Numbered from the stretch's first letter, positions 17,659 through 28,046 are shown. The stretch: 64,000 nt of DNA from Alteromonas genovensis (GCF_010500895.1 NZ_JAAAWO010000001.1:62001-126000), one strand, 5' to 3'. A program made the numbers and translations. Notes: generated by a model from the sequence alone, not told the origin.

Positions 17659-18081
17659 ATGCCACAGGTTATTTTTTATCAACTCAGTGCTAGCGACAAC
17701 GGCGTAACGGGTAAGGCCAGTGAAGTCGTTGCTAACGCGTTTGCTAATAAACAAAAAATTAGCGTGCTGTGTGATACACAAGCACAAGCAGAAGAAGTTG
17801 ATGAATTGTTGTGGCAACTACCGGCGAACCGTTTTGTTCCTCACAACCTTTATGGTGAAGGACCGCAAGCGGGCACGCCGGTAGAAATATGCTGGCAGCC
17901 TGAGCAGGTTGCCAGACGACAAATGGTGGTTAACGTGGGTTCAGGGATGGTGTCATCGCCTAACCAGCACCGCCAAATCATCGATTTTGTGCCCGTGGAT
18001 GAAAATGCTAAGCAAGCAGCGCGGGTGAGATACAAAAACTATCAGCAAGCTGGATGTAATATGCAGTTTAAGTCTGCGTGA
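17659..18081 (+). CDS. holC: DNA polymerase III chi subunit HolC
   Basis: This 140-residue protein starts 6 bases after the pepA stop. The HolC pattern is clear: FYQLS near the N-terminus, then KISVLCDTQAQAEEVDELLWQLPANRFVPHNLYGEGP and a C-terminal NYQQAGCNMQF. Chi links the clamp loader (through psi) to single-stranded-DNA-binding protein at the replication fork. The position between pepA and valS is the standard gammaproteobacterial one. Confidence 0.93.
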   Translation: MPQVIFYQLSASDNGVTGKASEVVANAFANKQKISVLCDTQAQAEEVDELLWQLPANRFVPHNLYGEGPQAGTPVEICWQPEQVARRQMVVNVGSGMVSSPNQHRQIIDFVPVDENAKQAARVRYKNYQQAGCNMQFKSA

Positions 18082-18207
18082 CTTAGCGTACTTGGCACCG
18101 CTTATTCAACGCAAATCTTTATAGAGCATGGTTAGATTTGAGCGAAACAACAAAAATCGCCTACAGTCGTCAACTTTTTTACATCAGCTTTTAAACGAGA
18201 GTCAGTA

Positions 18208-20982
18208 ATGGATAAAACCTTCGAACCGCAGTCTATTGAGCAGCAATGCTACCAAAAATGGGAAGAGGCGGGTTTATTTAAAGCATCTGGTAGCGGCGAC
18301 CCCTACTGTATTCTTCTTCCTCCACCAAATGTGACGGGTAGCCTTCACATGGGTCATGGTTTCCAGCAAACCATTATGGATGCACTTACTCGCTATCACC
18401 GCATGAAGGGTGACAATACCCTATGGCAGGTGGGTACCGACCATGCTGGTATTGCTACGCAAATGGTGGTTGAACGCCAGCTAAACGCTCAGGGCAAAAC
18501 TCGCCACGATCTAGGCCGAGAAGACTTTATTAAAAAGATCTGGGAATGGAAAGAACACAGTGGCGGCACAATCACTAGCCAAATGCGTCGATTGGGCACC
18601 TCGCCAGACTGGTCTCGCGAAGTCTTTACTATGGACGATGACCTTTCAACAGCAGTAACCGAAGTGTTTGTAAAACTGCACGAAGAAGGGCTTATCTATC
18701 GCGGTAAACGCTTAGTTAACTGGGACCCTGTTCTTCACACCGCCGTTTCTGACCTAGAAGTGCTAAACGAAGAAGAAGACGGCCATATGTGGCACATGCG
18801 TTATCCTCTTGCCGATGGCAGTGGTGAGCTTGTGGTTGCCACAACCCGTCCAGAAACAATGTTAGGTGACACCGCAGTAGCCGTTCACCCTGACGATGAG
18901 CGTTATCAAGATTTCATCGGCAAAGATATTAAGCTGCCTATTACGGGCCGTTTAATTCCTATTATTGCTGATGATTATGTAGATATGGAATTTGGAACTG
19001 GTTGCGTAAAAATAACGCCAGCGCACGATTTCAACGACTATGACATGGGTAAGCGCCACGACTTACTTATGATCAATATCTTAACCGACGATGCCAAAAT
19101 TAACGATGAGGCGCCAGAGGCGTATCGCGGTTTAGATCGCTTCGATGCGCGCAAGCAAATTGTTGCCGACCTAGACAGCCAAGGTGTATTGGTTAAGATT
19201 GAACCGCATAAACTTAAAGTGCCTCGTGGGGATCGCACCGGCGCGGTAATCGAACCGTATCTGACCGACCAGTGGTATGTAGCGGTAGAGTCACTTGCTA
19301 AGCCAGCTATTGAAGCTGTTGAAAGTGGAGAGATTCGTTTTGTACCAGAGAATTGGAACAAAACTTACTTCCAGTGGATGAACAACATCCAAGACTGGTG
19401 CATATCAAGGCAGCTTTGGTGGGGACACCGAATTCCTGCATGGTATGACGATAGCGGCAAGGTATATGTAGGACGCACAGAGGAAGAAGTGCGTGCAAAA
19501 CACAGCCTTGGCAATGATGTGACGCTTTCACAAGATAACGATGTACTTGATACCTGGTTCTCAAGCGCATTATGGCCATTTGCAACAATGGGATGGCCTA
19601 AAGAAACCCCTGATTTAGAAACGTTTGTTCCCTCGTCAGTGTTGGTAACAGGCTTTGACATTATTTTCTTCTGGGTAGCCAGAATGATCATGATGACGAA
19701 GAAGTTTACCGGTAAAATTCCATTTAAAGACATTTATATTACGGGTCTTATTCGCGATGAAAGCGGAGATAAAATGTCGAAGTCGAAAGGCAATGTACTT
19801 GACCCTATCGACCTGATTGACGGCATCGACCTCGAGTCGCTTGTTGAAAAACGCACCGCCGGAATGATGCAGCCTCAGCTAGCAGAAAAAATTGTGAAGC
19901 GCACCCGCAAACAGTTCCCTGACGGTATTCATGCCTACGGTACAGATGCACTTCGTTTCACGTTTGCTGCAATGGCATCCACCAGCCGTGACATCAACTT
20001 TGATATGTCTCGCGTTGAAGGCTATCGCAACTTCTGTAATAAAATCTGGAACGCCTCGCGCTTTGTATTAATGAATACAGAAGAGCACGATACCGGCGCT
20101 AACGGCGGCGAGATGGTACTGAGTCTGGCTGATCGTTGGATTTGGGCGAAGTTCCAGCAAACACTCGTTGAGTTTGAAAAGGCATTGTCTGACTACCGTT
20201 TTGATATTGCAGCACAAACAATTTACGAGTTTACGTGGAATCAGTTCTGCGACTGGTATTTAGAATTAACTAAGCCAGTACTGAGCAACGACGCGAGTAG
20301 CGAAGCTGAAAAGCGCGGAACTCGCCATACGCTCATCAACGTGCTAGAAAGTCTTTTGCGTTTAATGCACCCAATAATGCCATTTATCACTGACACTATT
20401 TGGCAGCGTGTAGTGCCATTAAGTGCGCTTAAAATAGAAGACCGCGCTAGCATCATGGTGCAACCTTTCCCAGAAGTAGACAGCGCTAAGCAAGACGACG
20501 CGGTTCTCGCTGATATTGAATGGGTGAAGAAGTTTATTGTCGGTATTCGCAACATTCGAGGGGAAATGGATATTTCACCGAATAAGCCGCTAAATGCGTT
20601 GCTGAAGAATGTCAGTGATTCTGATGCGCTGCGATTAGACGCTGCGAAAGGCTTCTTAGACAAACTGTCTAAGCTTGAGAGCGTGACTATTTTAACCAAA
20701 GACGATACCGCGCCAGCGAGCGCTACCGCGTTAGTGGGCGAGATGGAAATTCTTATTCCCATGGCTGGGTTGATTGATAAAGATGCAGAGCTTGCTCGTA
20801 TCACTAAAGCCATGGAGAAAGTAGAAAAAGACGTGTCTCGAACTCGCGGAAAGCTGGGTAATGAAAAGTTTGTTAGTAATGCGCCTGAAGCGGTTATTGA
20901 AAAAGAGCGCGCAAAATTAGACGAAGGTGAAAAGGCACTGGCCAAGCTTAAAGAGCAGTACGATACTATTGCTGCACTTTAA
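18208..20982 (+). CDS. valS: Valyl-tRNA synthetase
   Basis: This 924-residue class Ia synthetase has the HIGH-type motif HMGH at residues 47-50, within [20 protein letters not shown] lies at about 522-526, with an inserted editing domain between them. The C-terminal ~65 residues are the usual coiled-coil arm ([46 protein letters not shown]). It charges tRNA-Val and edits threonine mischarging. It is the last gene of pepA-holC-valS, with a 126-base gap from holC that may hold its own promoter. Confidence 0.97.
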   Translation: MDKTFEPQSIEQQCYQKWEEAGLFKASGSGDPYCILLPPPNVTGSLHMGHGFQQTIMDALTRYHRMKGDNTLWQVGTDHAGIATQMVVERQLNAQGKTRHDLGREDFIKKIWEWKEHSGGTITSQMRRLGTSPDWSREVFTMDDDLSTAVTEVFVKLHEEGLIYRGKRLVNWDPVLHTAVSDLEVLNEEEDGHMWHMRYPLADGSGELVVATTRPETMLGDTAVAVHPDDERYQDFIGKDIKLPITGRLIPIIADDYVDMEFGTGCVKITPAHDFNDYDMGKRHDLLMINILTDDAKINDEAPEAYRGLDRFDARKQIVADLDSQGVLVKIEPHKLKVPRGDRTGAVIEPYLTDQWYVAVESLAKPAIEAVESGEIRFVPENWNKTYFQWMNNIQDWCISRQLWWGHRIPAWYDDSGKVYVGRTEEEVRAKHSLGNDVTLSQDNDVLDTWFSSALWPFATMGWPKETPDLETFVPSSVLVTGFDIIFFWVARMIMMTKKFTGKIPFKDIYITGLIRDESGDKMSKSKGNVLDPIDLIDGIDLESLVEKRTAGMMQPQLAEKIVKRTRKQFPDGIHAYGTDALRFTFAAMASTSRDINFDMSRVEGYRNFCNKIWNASRFVLMNTEEHDTGANGGEMVLSLADRWIWAKFQQTLVEFEKALSDYRFDIAAQTIYEFTWNQFCDWYLELTKPVLSNDASSEAEKRGTRHTLINVLESLLRLMHPIMPFITDTIWQRVVPLSALKIEDRASIMVQPFPEVDSAKQDDAVLADIEWVKKFIVGIRNIRGEMDISPNKPLNALLKNVSDSDALRLDAAKGFLDKLSKLESVTILTKDDTAPASATALVGEMEILIPMAGLIDKDAELARITKAMEKVEKDVSRTRGKLGNEKFVSNAPEAVIEKERAKLDEGEKALAKLKEQYDTIAAL

Positions 20983-21034
20983 GTGAATGACTCAGATAAC
21001 GAATATTCAGGTTAGCTAAAGGACGTTTGTTAAC

Positions 21035-21057
21035 GCTAAGCCTTTTTAAGGCTTAGC
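21035..21057 (+). other. 10-bp hairpin in the valS 3' region
   Basis: GCTAAGCCTT-TTT-AAGGCTTAGC is a perfect palindrome shortly after valS. No T-run follows, so it is not a classic terminator. Short copies of the CGCTTAGC motif follow it at about 21065-21085. Confidence 0.5.
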
Positions 21058-21153
21058 TCCTTTCAACGCTTAGCTTCTGTCAACGCCAATGTAACGTTTA
21101 CCTTTGCTTTAAAGGCTCAGTATTCGAGTTGGTCAGTCTGCTAAATAAACCAT

Positions 21154-21205
21154 AAAAAACGGGGGTTACTGTGCTCTATGCGCGTACAGTCAGCCCCGTT
21201 TTTAT
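21154..21205. terminator. Bidirectional terminator between valS and the hybrid kinase
   Basis: AAAAACGGGG and CCCCGTTTTT form the base of a stem, extended by inner pairs (ACTGT/ACAGT) around a loop. Flanking A and T runs serve both convergent genes. Confidence 0.8.
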
Positions 21206-21254
21206 ATATATAAGCTTAATTGTGATACTCGTTTTTGCTATTCCCGTCGTAAAC

Positions 21255-23930
21255 TCAATTCGTTAGGAATTGCGCAAGTTTCCCGGTTAGCGCCTTTTGT
21301 TTGATAGGCTTAGTAAGATAGTCATTCATCCCTGCATCAATGGCATTTTGTTTATCTTCTTTCATCGCATTGGCAGAGAGGCCAATGATGACAATGTCGG
21401 TAAAGCCTTTCGCTCTAAGTGCTTTTGTCGCCTCGTAACCGTCCATAACCGGCATTTGAACATCCATTAGAATAAGGTCGTATTCCGAAGAGTTTTCAAT
21501 TTTGCGAATGGCTTGTTGACCATCTTCGGCCACGTCAAAGGTTAGCCCCAGGTTGGTCAGCATTTCACCCGTCACAAGTTGATTGATATTGTTATCCTCT
21601 ACAAGAAGAACATGCCCTTCAAAAAGAACGTTTTTCTCTCCACTCTCTTCGTCTTTTACAATCTGAGGCTCCTCAGATGTGTCTTTTGCTATCACCTGCT
21701 TAATAAACCGCTCAAATTGAATCGGTGTAAACGGGTGCATAATGAGCGGATTGTGCCAAAGGGAGGCATATTTTGCTTGCAGCGCACTACCTGCACTTTC
21801 CATCACTAGGCCTACAGATTTGCCTTCTTCGACCAGCGTTTTAAACCAGCTTAAATTTTGCCTGAAGGTAGCAAAGTCGGGGACATCAATAAGGAGATGC
21901 GCGGGTAGGTCAGCCTTATCTTTCCCTTGCTCAATCGTCACAATCGACTGTGACGGAAGCTGAAGATGTTGAATATAAGCTTGAGGCAGCAGTGCGCAGT
22001 CAGTCACATATAGACTGTCATGAGGTAGCGCTGGGGTTTGATGCAACACGCCTTTCTGCGGATTAATCACTTTAAGCGGAAGGGTGATAACAAATTCGCT
22101 GCCTTTACCTAAGGCTGATGTGGCGTGTAGTTCGCCATGCATGAGCTGGACAAGTTGGCTCACAATGGCTAAGCCTAGGCCCGTCCCGCCATAGGTTCTA
22201 TTTGTTGAGCCGTCTGCTTGCGTAAAGGGTTTAAATATTCGGCTAAGCTGGGATTGGCTCATTCCTATGCCAGTATCAGACACTCGCATAGTCAGATTGA
22301 ATACGTCACCAGAATCACTTAAAGCGCCGTCAAAATCTATTTCAATGCGTCCTTGTTCGGTGAACTTAACCGCATTATTACCTATATTCATGATGATTTG
22401 AGCAATGCGTAAAGGGTCGCCGACAATTTGTGAATACAGAGAAGGGTTGACTGAAAAACGAACTGAAAGGTTTTTTTCTTTCGCCCTAAGCGCAATGACG
22501 GCAATTAAATTATCAAACAGTGAATGGAGGGAGAAATTCACTTCCTCAATTTTTAATTCGCCCGCTTCAATTTTTGAAAAGTCTAAAATATCGTTAATCA
22601 CGCTTAGTAAAATTTGACCGGAATAGGCGGCTTTATCAAGATAGTCTTTCACCGTATTGCTGAGAGGCTGCTTTTGAGCAAGTTCTATTAAGCCAATAAT
22701 GCCATTCATAGGGGTACGAATTTCATGGCTCATGTTAGCTAAAAAGATGCTTTTTGATGCGGTGGCCTGTTCCGCTTTAAGTTTTGATACTCTCAGTTCG
22801 TGATTTAGACGCTCTTGTTCAACATTTAAATTTTGTGCATCTTCTAGTAGCTTTTGGGTTTGCCTGTTCTTATCGCGAAACACCATAGCGGCTCTCGACA
22901 GCTTGCCGATTTCATCAATGCGTTTGCTACCGGGAATATTTTCAATTTGCACATCTTGCGAGAGCTTGTTAAACACACTGGTGATAGATCTTATAGGCCC
23001 TAAAATTCTCACTATGGTGAAGATAGCGGCTAAAAGAGCCAATAAAATAGAAAATAGCGAAAAGAGTTCACCGTTTTTCTGCGTTTTTGCTGCAAGTTCA
23101 TAAGTTTTCATAGTGATCGCATCAGACTGCGCCGATACGTTATTTGCTAACTCGCCACTTAAGTACAGAAACTCTCTCGCCGAGCCAGCCATCACAACAT
23201 TAACTAAAAACAAATTTCCTTGAGTAATTTGAGTCAGGGTTAAAAAGTCGGCTTTAAGTCTATCCACTCTCGCCGTAATACGCTCAGCTGAGCTATCACT
23301 CTCTCCATTCACAATTGATGTAAACGGGCGCAGTGCCTGGTTAAAGGCGTTAACAAAGATGATATCTGGTTTTTGCAGGTATTTAAGCGTGGCGTTTTCG
23401 GCAAGAATAAGCTGGTTTTCAATCTTATCAAAAGTAGTCGCGCTTATTTCGCCTTGCTCTACAAGCCGGGTGATGAGGTTTTGTAAGGCAATAATGTTGG
23501 CAAGGGTGCCCTCAGAAACTAAGTTATCGCGCTTTGCTCGAGCGTCAACAACTTGAGAAAAGTTATCCTCGTAAGCATCGAGATGCTCACGCATTCGAGT
23601 CAGCACATGGTTCTCATCGGACTCTGAATAGACGATGTTTGATTGCGCTAACGTGTCGAGCTTTACATCTATCGAAGCCATTAAACGAGTGAAACGGGTA
23701 ATGGCTGAGGAGCTCGCATTTTCTTTAAAAATCAGCACATTTCGCTGTAGGTCGACTACATCACGTTCTAGTTCTTTTACAGTGCCTACCGCAGTAATTG
23801 CAGCGCTGGCAGAGTCTACCCCCCGATTTAATACTGCCTGGTTCTCATGGGCGATATAACTTTGAACAAGTATCAGTGCAATAAGTGCAGCAAGAACGAT
23901 AACAAGCTGAGTTCGTATTGAGGATAGCAT
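21255..23930 (-). CDS. TorS-like hybrid sensor histidine kinase (no HPt)
   Basis: This 891-residue protein has TM1 at about 8-26, a long all-helical periplasmic sensor at about 27-285 and TM2 at about 289-308. A HAMP segment follows at ~309-362, then HisKA with the phospho-His in FLANMSHEIRTPMNG (H402). HATPase_c boxes are N-box near 515-520, SDTGIGM near 551 and GGTGLGLAI near 581. A region at 630-750 looks like a degenerate receiver, and a true receiver (VLLVEDN, phospho-Asp D823 in LMDVQMPVMDG) is C-terminal. The layout is that of TorS, which senses through a periplasmic binding protein, but the usual C-terminal HPt is missing. The gene lies 31 bases after an orphan binding-protein gene. 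Confidence 0.88.
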   Translation of the reverse strand: MLSSIRTQLVIVLAALIALILVQSYIAHENQAVLNRGVDSASAAITAVGTVKELERDVVDLQRNVLIFKENASSSAITRFTRLMASIDVKLDTLAQSNIVYSESDENHVLTRMREHLDAYEDNFSQVVDARAKRDNLVSEGTLANIIALQNLITRLVEQGEISATTFDKIENQLILAENATLKYLQKPDIIFVNAFNQALRPFTSIVNGESDSSAERITARVDRLKADFLTLTQITQGNLFLVNVVMAGSAREFLYLSGELANNVSAQSDAITMKTYELAAKTQKNGELFSLFSILLALLAAIFTIVRILGPIRSITSVFNKLSQDVQIENIPGSKRIDEIGKLSRAAMVFRDKNRQTQKLLEDAQNLNVEQERLNHELRVSKLKAEQATASKSIFLANMSHEIRTPMNGIIGLIELAQKQPLSNTVKDYLDKAAYSGQILLSVINDILDFSKIEAGELKIEEVNFSLHSLFDNLIAVIALRAKEKNLSVRFSVNPSLYSQIVGDPLRIAQIIMNIGNNAVKFTEQGRIEIDFDGALSDSGDVFNLTMRVSDTGIGMSQSQLSRIFKPFTQADGSTNRTYGGTGLGLAIVSQLVQLMHGELHATSALGKGSEFVITLPLKVINPQKGVLHQTPALPHDSLYVTDCALLPQAYIQHLQLPSQSIVTIEQGKDKADLPAHLLIDVPDFATFRQNLSWFKTLVEEGKSVGLVMESAGSALQAKYASLWHNPLIMHPFTPIQFERFIKQVIAKDTSEEPQIVKDEESGEKNVLFEGHVLLVEDNNINQLVTGEMLTNLGLTFDVAEDGQQAIRKIENSSEYDLILMDVQMPVMDGYEATKALRAKGFTDIVIIGLSANAMKEDKQNAIDAGMNDYLTKPIKQKALTGKLAQFLTN

Positions 23931-23961
23931 GTAGCGCGAAAGCCTTATTTTTGTTTATCGA

Positions 23962-25239
23962 CTAAGAGGTAATAAATTCGTACCACTTTTGTAGGCTATA
24001 TTCATAGGTTGGCATTACTGTATTCCAAACTGCCACATTACTAAAGCGGTTTTCGTAACTGCCACCGGTTCGTTGGGCCCCTTTTAAAACGCTTACCTTA
24101 CCGTCTGTCCCGGTGAGGTTAGAGGATGCGGGTTTACCTTCATACCAATAATCCCACTCAGCACGAGATAGGTATTTTGCTGAGCGCTGAGGATTAGAGA
24201 TATAGTACCCCTGTCTGGCGATAAATGCGCCAGGCCAGCCCGACAACCACCAGTTCATATATTCATAGGCTACGTCTTTACTGCGCCCTGTGGAGGCAGA
24301 GGAGAGGCACATCACGCCATGCCATCCGCGATACCCTTCTTTAGGCGTAGCAAAGGTGACTGGTATATCTTGCCCGTTGAGTGCTGACACCGCAGGCGAA
24401 AACATACTTTCAATAGCCACTCTGCCACTTTTCATAAACTGCACCGATTCCGGTACGGAAGTCCAAAAACCGTTGAAATGGTTAAGCTGCATCAGCTCAA
24501 TTAACACGCTAAACAAGTTATCAAGTTCCTGCTCAGTCATGGCGCCCATATCGTTGAATGTCACAAAGCCCTTAGCTTGGGCGGCTAACGCTAAGTCGAA
24601 AAGACCGATAGTGGGGTCATTGACAATAGCAACGCTTCCCGAGTAACGGCTATCTAGCAGCCATCCCCAGCTTTCAGCTTCGCCCTGCATATCTTTAGGT
24701 AAACGTCTTCTATCGTAACCAAAAGAATCGACGTTGTGCACGTAGGGCAGAAAGCTGACTTCATCCGTAGAGTTAGCACCTAAAGTACCATCATTTTGAA
24801 TATTTAAAATTTTATGAGGGGCATCTCCTGCACCCATTCGCGCATTCGCGGTGAGTTTACCGGTTTTAGACAGATTGTTAATTTCTTCCCAATATCCAAT
24901 GCGTTTTTTCTCAATAGGCTGAATAGCACCTGCACGCCACAGTACGCCTATACTATTAGACCATTGCTCGTACAAATCGAAAGAAGTAGGGTCCATCGAT
25001 GCTTTTTGCAGCACGGTTGCACTGCCGCCGGGCTTAAACTGAATATTAATACCCAAATCTTCCATTGCCTGCTGTCTTATGGCCTCCTGAAGCGTTACGT
25101 GGGTTCCCATTACCTTAAGCGTGGGTTTAGGCTTACCAATGGCAAACGGAGTAACCCCGGCCGTGATACCAAGCGCGAGGCTTCCTTTGATCACGCTGCG
25201 GCGAGTGAAGACAGATGGTGTACTTTTCTTTTGTGTCAT
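23962..25239 (-). CDS. Tat-exported extracellular solute-binding protein, no ABC partners
   Basis: This 425-residue protein has a twin-arginine signal (FTRRSVIKGSLALGITAG). It has the two-lobed periplasmic binding fold of the spermidine/putrescine/iron (cluster D-like) type, for example SFLPYVHNVDSFGYDRRRLP, SAKYLSRAEWDYWYEGKPA and an aromatic-rich C-terminus. No permease or ATPase gene lies near it. Its only same-strand partner is the downstream hybrid kinase, 31 bases away. I infer that it serves as the ligand-sensing partner of that kinase, as TorT does for TorS. The ligand is unknown. Confidence 0.8.
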   Translation of the reverse strand: MTQKKSTPSVFTRRSVIKGSLALGITAGVTPFAIGKPKPTLKVMGTHVTLQEAIRQQAMEDLGINIQFKPGGSATVLQKASMDPTSFDLYEQWSNSIGVLWRAGAIQPIEKKRIGYWEEINNLSKTGKLTANARMGAGDAPHKILNIQNDGTLGANSTDEVSFLPYVHNVDSFGYDRRRLPKDMQGEAESWGWLLDSRYSGSVAIVNDPTIGLFDLALAAQAKGFVTFNDMGAMTEQELDNLFSVLIELMQLNHFNGFWTSVPESVQFMKSGRVAIESMFSPAVSALNGQDIPVTFATPKEGYRGWHGVMCLSSASTGRSKDVAYEYMNWWLSGWPGAFIARQGYYISNPQRSAKYLSRAEWDYWYEGKPASSNLTGTDGKVSVLKGAQRTGGSYENRFSNVAVWNTVMPTYEYSLQKWYEFITS

Positions 25240-25341
25240 GTCCCTACTATCACTTTCAAAGCATTAACTTTTTATAGTGTGGCACTGATTTATTAAAGTT
25301 ACCAATAGGTTTTGAAACGAGGGCGTGTCCTAGCGTTTAAG

Positions 25342-26361
25342 TCAATTTCGCAACGCACCCGCTGCAAAAATTCTCAGCCCTGCTGCGCTAATAATAAAAC
25401 AAAGCGCGAGCCACGACATGGAACCACCGTGTTCTTCAACAATTACGACTGTGTCTTCTACAATATACTCGTTGGTTTCACTTTCTAGCGGTACGAAAGC
25501 AAACTCAGCGTTGTCGTAACCGTCAGAGAACGCTACAAACTGCTCAGTTTGCGCATCGTACAGTTCTAGTAAAATGTCGTAATCGTAAGAGGGAAATCCC
25601 GACACTAAGGTACTTTCTATCACAAAGCTGTCGCTTGAGTCTTCGCCAAAAATAAAGAATTCTGATGACACATGTATTGCGTCATAGACGCCGTTTTGAC
25701 CCAAATAAAGCACTGCGTAGACAGGCGCGTCGACAAAAATTGTGTCGGCATCAAATTCCACCGAAAACGTAGAGAAGTAGCCGTCGTAATCTAAATCATG
25801 CTGCAGGCTTACCCAGCTATCGTAAATCCAAAACTCATTCACACTGCTAATAACAATATCACTTGATGATTTTGTTGTATTTGCATGCTGCTCAACACGG
25901 GCAGCTTGTTTTGAGCCAATGAGTGAGGTGTTTGGAATACTCATTGTAGAGACGGCGTTAGCTTCAGCGTCGCTTTCATACTTGCCAGACTGAGTTGGCA
26001 ACGCTTCAGCGTTAGCTTGGCTTGGAGCTTGAGGCGCTTCTTTCCCGCTTGCATGCTCGCTATTCTCGTTTACGGCGGCTTGCTCTGTTCCAATATAAGG
26101 CTGGTTATAGCGGTACTCTTTAGACGTTACCGTTTTTTTAGCAGAGGTGCTTGCTGCAGCACTCTCTTCAGTATTTTCCGCATTGGCGTATGTCACAGGT
26201 AGTGCTAAAAATGTGAGTGCCGATAATACTTTAAAAAGGGGAGTGCTAACGCCTGGCTTGCTTCTTCTATTAATGGCGCTGCTATGAGAACTGTTGCTGC
26301 ATGGGTTACGTCTACAAGAAGCAGCTTTGGGTAGTGCGGTGACAACAGATAATAATTTCAT
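25342..26361 (-). CDS. Choice-of-anchor H family protein with GlyGly-CTERM tail
   Basis: This 339-residue protein starts at ATG 26361 with AAGGATG upstream; a TTG six codons earlier overlaps that SD. After a basic N-terminus and hydrophobic signal (LSALTFLALPVTYANA) comes a low-complexity Ala/Ser/Glu region. A beta-rich domain spans ~150-300 (EFWIYDSWVSLQHDLDYDGYFSTFSVEFD, YDILLELYDA), which I recognise as the choice-of-anchor H type. It ends with GGSMSWL, a hydrophobic helix and basic residues, the GlyGly-CTERM signal cut by rhombosortase. It is likely anchored, then processed and secreted. Ligand unknown. Confidence 0.7.
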   Translation of the reverse strand: MKLLSVVTALPKAASCRRNPCSNSSHSSAINRRSKPGVSTPLFKVLSALTFLALPVTYANAENTEESAAASTSAKKTVTSKEYRYNQPYIGTEQAAVNENSEHASGKEAPQAPSQANAEALPTQSGKYESDAEANAVSTMSIPNTSLIGSKQAARVEQHANTTKSSSDIVISSVNEFWIYDSWVSLQHDLDYDGYFSTFSVEFDADTIFVDAPVYAVLYLGQNGVYDAIHVSSEFFIFGEDSSDSFVIESTLVSGFPSYDYDILLELYDAQTEQFVAFSDGYDNAEFAFVPLESETNEYIVEDTVVIVEEHGGSMSWLALCFIISAAGLRIFAAGALRN

Positions 26362-26380
26362 GTGTACATCCTTTTCCAAT

Positions 26381-26403
26381 CAATAATGACATTGTCATTG
26401 TTG
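26381..26403. promoter_or_regulatory. 23-base palindrome upstream of the GlyGly-CTERM gene
   Basis: CAATAATGACA (26381-26391) and TGTCATTGTTG (26393-26403) are inverted repeats with one mismatch around a single base. It lies 20-42 bases before the start codon, where an operator or promoter element would be. Confidence 0.4.
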
Positions 26404-26518
26404 ACGGAAAAAGATGAACCAAAGCTGAAGCGAAACTTAATAGCTGGATTTTACGGCTAGCTAGCGCTTTTTTTACCTATTAACGCTAGCGAGTTACCGT
26501 GGGTAAATAGAAAGGGTG

Positions 26519-26929
26519 CTAGTCGTTTAAGTGGTGGTATTCTTCTTCACCTTCACCATCCATTACGCCGTCTTCTCGAGGCTCAAAATAGGTGCCCCAA
26601 CCGTCGTAGGTAACATCGTGCTTGTCGGCTATCTTTAACAGCTTATCAATGTCTTCGTTAAGCAGGTTGATATCGAGTTTGCGTTCCACCACAGCGTCGA
26701 AGCAAAACACTTCCTCGCCATCGTCTAGCACTAATTCTTCGGCATCAGAAACCTCAAAGCCCGCTTTAAAAGCATCTACGGCTGCTTTTTCTAGCACATC
26801 GAAGTCGGTACTCGCAAAATGATGTTCAATGGCGTAATCGGCATCGGCTTGGCTGCCATCTTCTAGCAGTGCATCAATCGTTTCTTGATTGAATTCATAC
26901 CACTCTTCTCTTTCGTCAAATTGATTCAT
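26519..26929 (-). CDS. rraB: Ribonuclease E inhibitor RraB
   Basis: This 136-residue acidic protein matches E. coli RraB closely: ALLEDGSQADADYAIEHHFAS, LEKAAVDAFKAGFEVSDAEEL, and the hallmark VTYDGWGTYFE before an acidic tail. RraB binds RNase E and modulates degradosome composition. It follows plsC by 39 bases on the same strand and may be co-transcribed with it. Confidence 0.93.
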   Translation of the reverse strand: MNQFDEREEWYEFNQETIDALLEDGSQADADYAIEHHFASTDFDVLEKAAVDAFKAGFEVSDAEELVLDDGEEVFCFDAVVERKLDINLLNEDIDKLLKIADKHDVTYDGWGTYFEPREDGVMDGEGEEEYHHLND

Positions 26930-26968
26930 TTTTTCGGCCTAACCTATGCATTGAAATTGGCTGCAAGT

Positions 26969-27694
26969 TTACCTGCTTTTCTCTAAATCATCGACCTGCT
27001 CATTCAACTGTTCGAACTTTTCTTTCATTTGCTCGTTAAATATTCCCATCCACTCTTTAATAGAGTGCTCTTCGGTTAAAGGCTGGGGAGCGCTAATGTC
27101 GATAAGAACGATGCCGTTGTTCCACTTATTCCAGCGAACCTTCTTGTGTAGGTTGCTCGCCGTCACCATCACCACTGGCTCATTGGTGGTTTTTGCCAAA
27201 CGAAACGCGCCTTGTTTAAAAGGCAAGATTCCTCGCCCATTACTGCGGGTGCCCTCTGGAAACAGCCACACTGAGGTTTTCTTTTTGGCAATGCGGTTTG
27301 CAGCGATATCGAGGGTGTTTCTGGCTGCGCCAGAGTTTTTGCGGTCTATCATGATGTTGCCTGATAGCCAGTATATTTGACCGAAAATAGGGATCCACTT
27401 GAGGCTTTTCTTACCAATGGTGACAACCCCGGGGAGTGCGGCTTTGCAAATGGTCATTATGTCAAAACTATTTTGATGATTCGCGATAAACACATAGGGC
27501 TCATTCAGTTTCACCGCTGGATCTCGTTTGATAATAATTGTTAAGCCCACAACCTTGGCCATTTGAGAATACAGTGCACCAGCGGCCTGAACGTTATCTT
27601 TGTGAAACGGGCGTAAAATACAGACGAATAGCAGCACTAGGTTAATAACCAAGAATGCGATAAGAAGAATGGGAATACGAAACAATGCTATCAA
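26969..27694 (-). CDS. plsC: 1-acyl-sn-glycerol-3-phosphate acyltransferase
   Basis: This 241-residue protein has an N-terminal membrane helix (IPILLIAFLVINLVLLFVCIL). The acyltransferase motif NHQNSFD (HX4D) lies near residues 72-78 and FPEGTRSNGRG near 149. It adds the second acyl chain to lysophosphatidate in phospholipid synthesis at the inner membrane. The C-terminus is a short charged helix (EQLNEQVDDLEKSR). It is upstream of rraB and divergent from the HPt/HD-GYP gene. Confidence 0.92.
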   Translation of the reverse strand: MIALFRIPILLIAFLVINLVLLFVCILRPFHKDNVQAAGALYSQMAKVVGLTIIIKRDPAVKLNEPYVFIANHQNSFDIMTICKAALPGVVTIGKKSLKWIPIFGQIYWLSGNIMIDRKNSGAARNTLDIAANRIAKKKTSVWLFPEGTRSNGRGILPFKQGAFRLAKTTNEPVVMVTASNLHKKVRWNKWNNGIVLIDISAPQPLTEEHSIKEWMGIFNEQMKEKFEQLNEQVDDLEKSR

Positions 27695-28046
27695 AACAAC
27701 TCCTAGCGAATAATTGTGCGCGCAGTATAGAAGAAATTTCAGCGTACACTTGTCCGATGAGTTTTTATAGTGAAGTTTATAATGTAGTCTACACTTAACG
27801 GCTGCGCCTCGTGACTTTGTGCGTTACACAGGTTTAGCTCAACATGGGTGTGTTTCAATGTGTTTTTAAAGCAATCAAGGTGGCAAACCGCTTAAATTCA
27901 AAATCATGCTGTCAGCAAAAGTAAACACGGCCTAAGCGAATTGCGTTAAAACGATGTTTTATCACCTTTAGTATGAAGCATTTTTATCGATAGCCCATTA
28001 CAATAGAGAAGATCGTGCATCCTAACCGTAGTTGGTACCAATAAGT
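27695..28046. other. Non-coding region between plsC and the HPt/HD-GYP gene
   Basis: About 350 bases between divergent genes. It must contain both promoters, but I see no clear operator, hairpin or RNA gene in it. Confidence 0.5.

Noticed and set aside
20241..20945. 234-codon open frame antisense to the end of valS
   Set aside because: Ser/Ala-rich composition is the mirror of valS codon usage; no SD, no family pattern, and valS is intact over the same bases.
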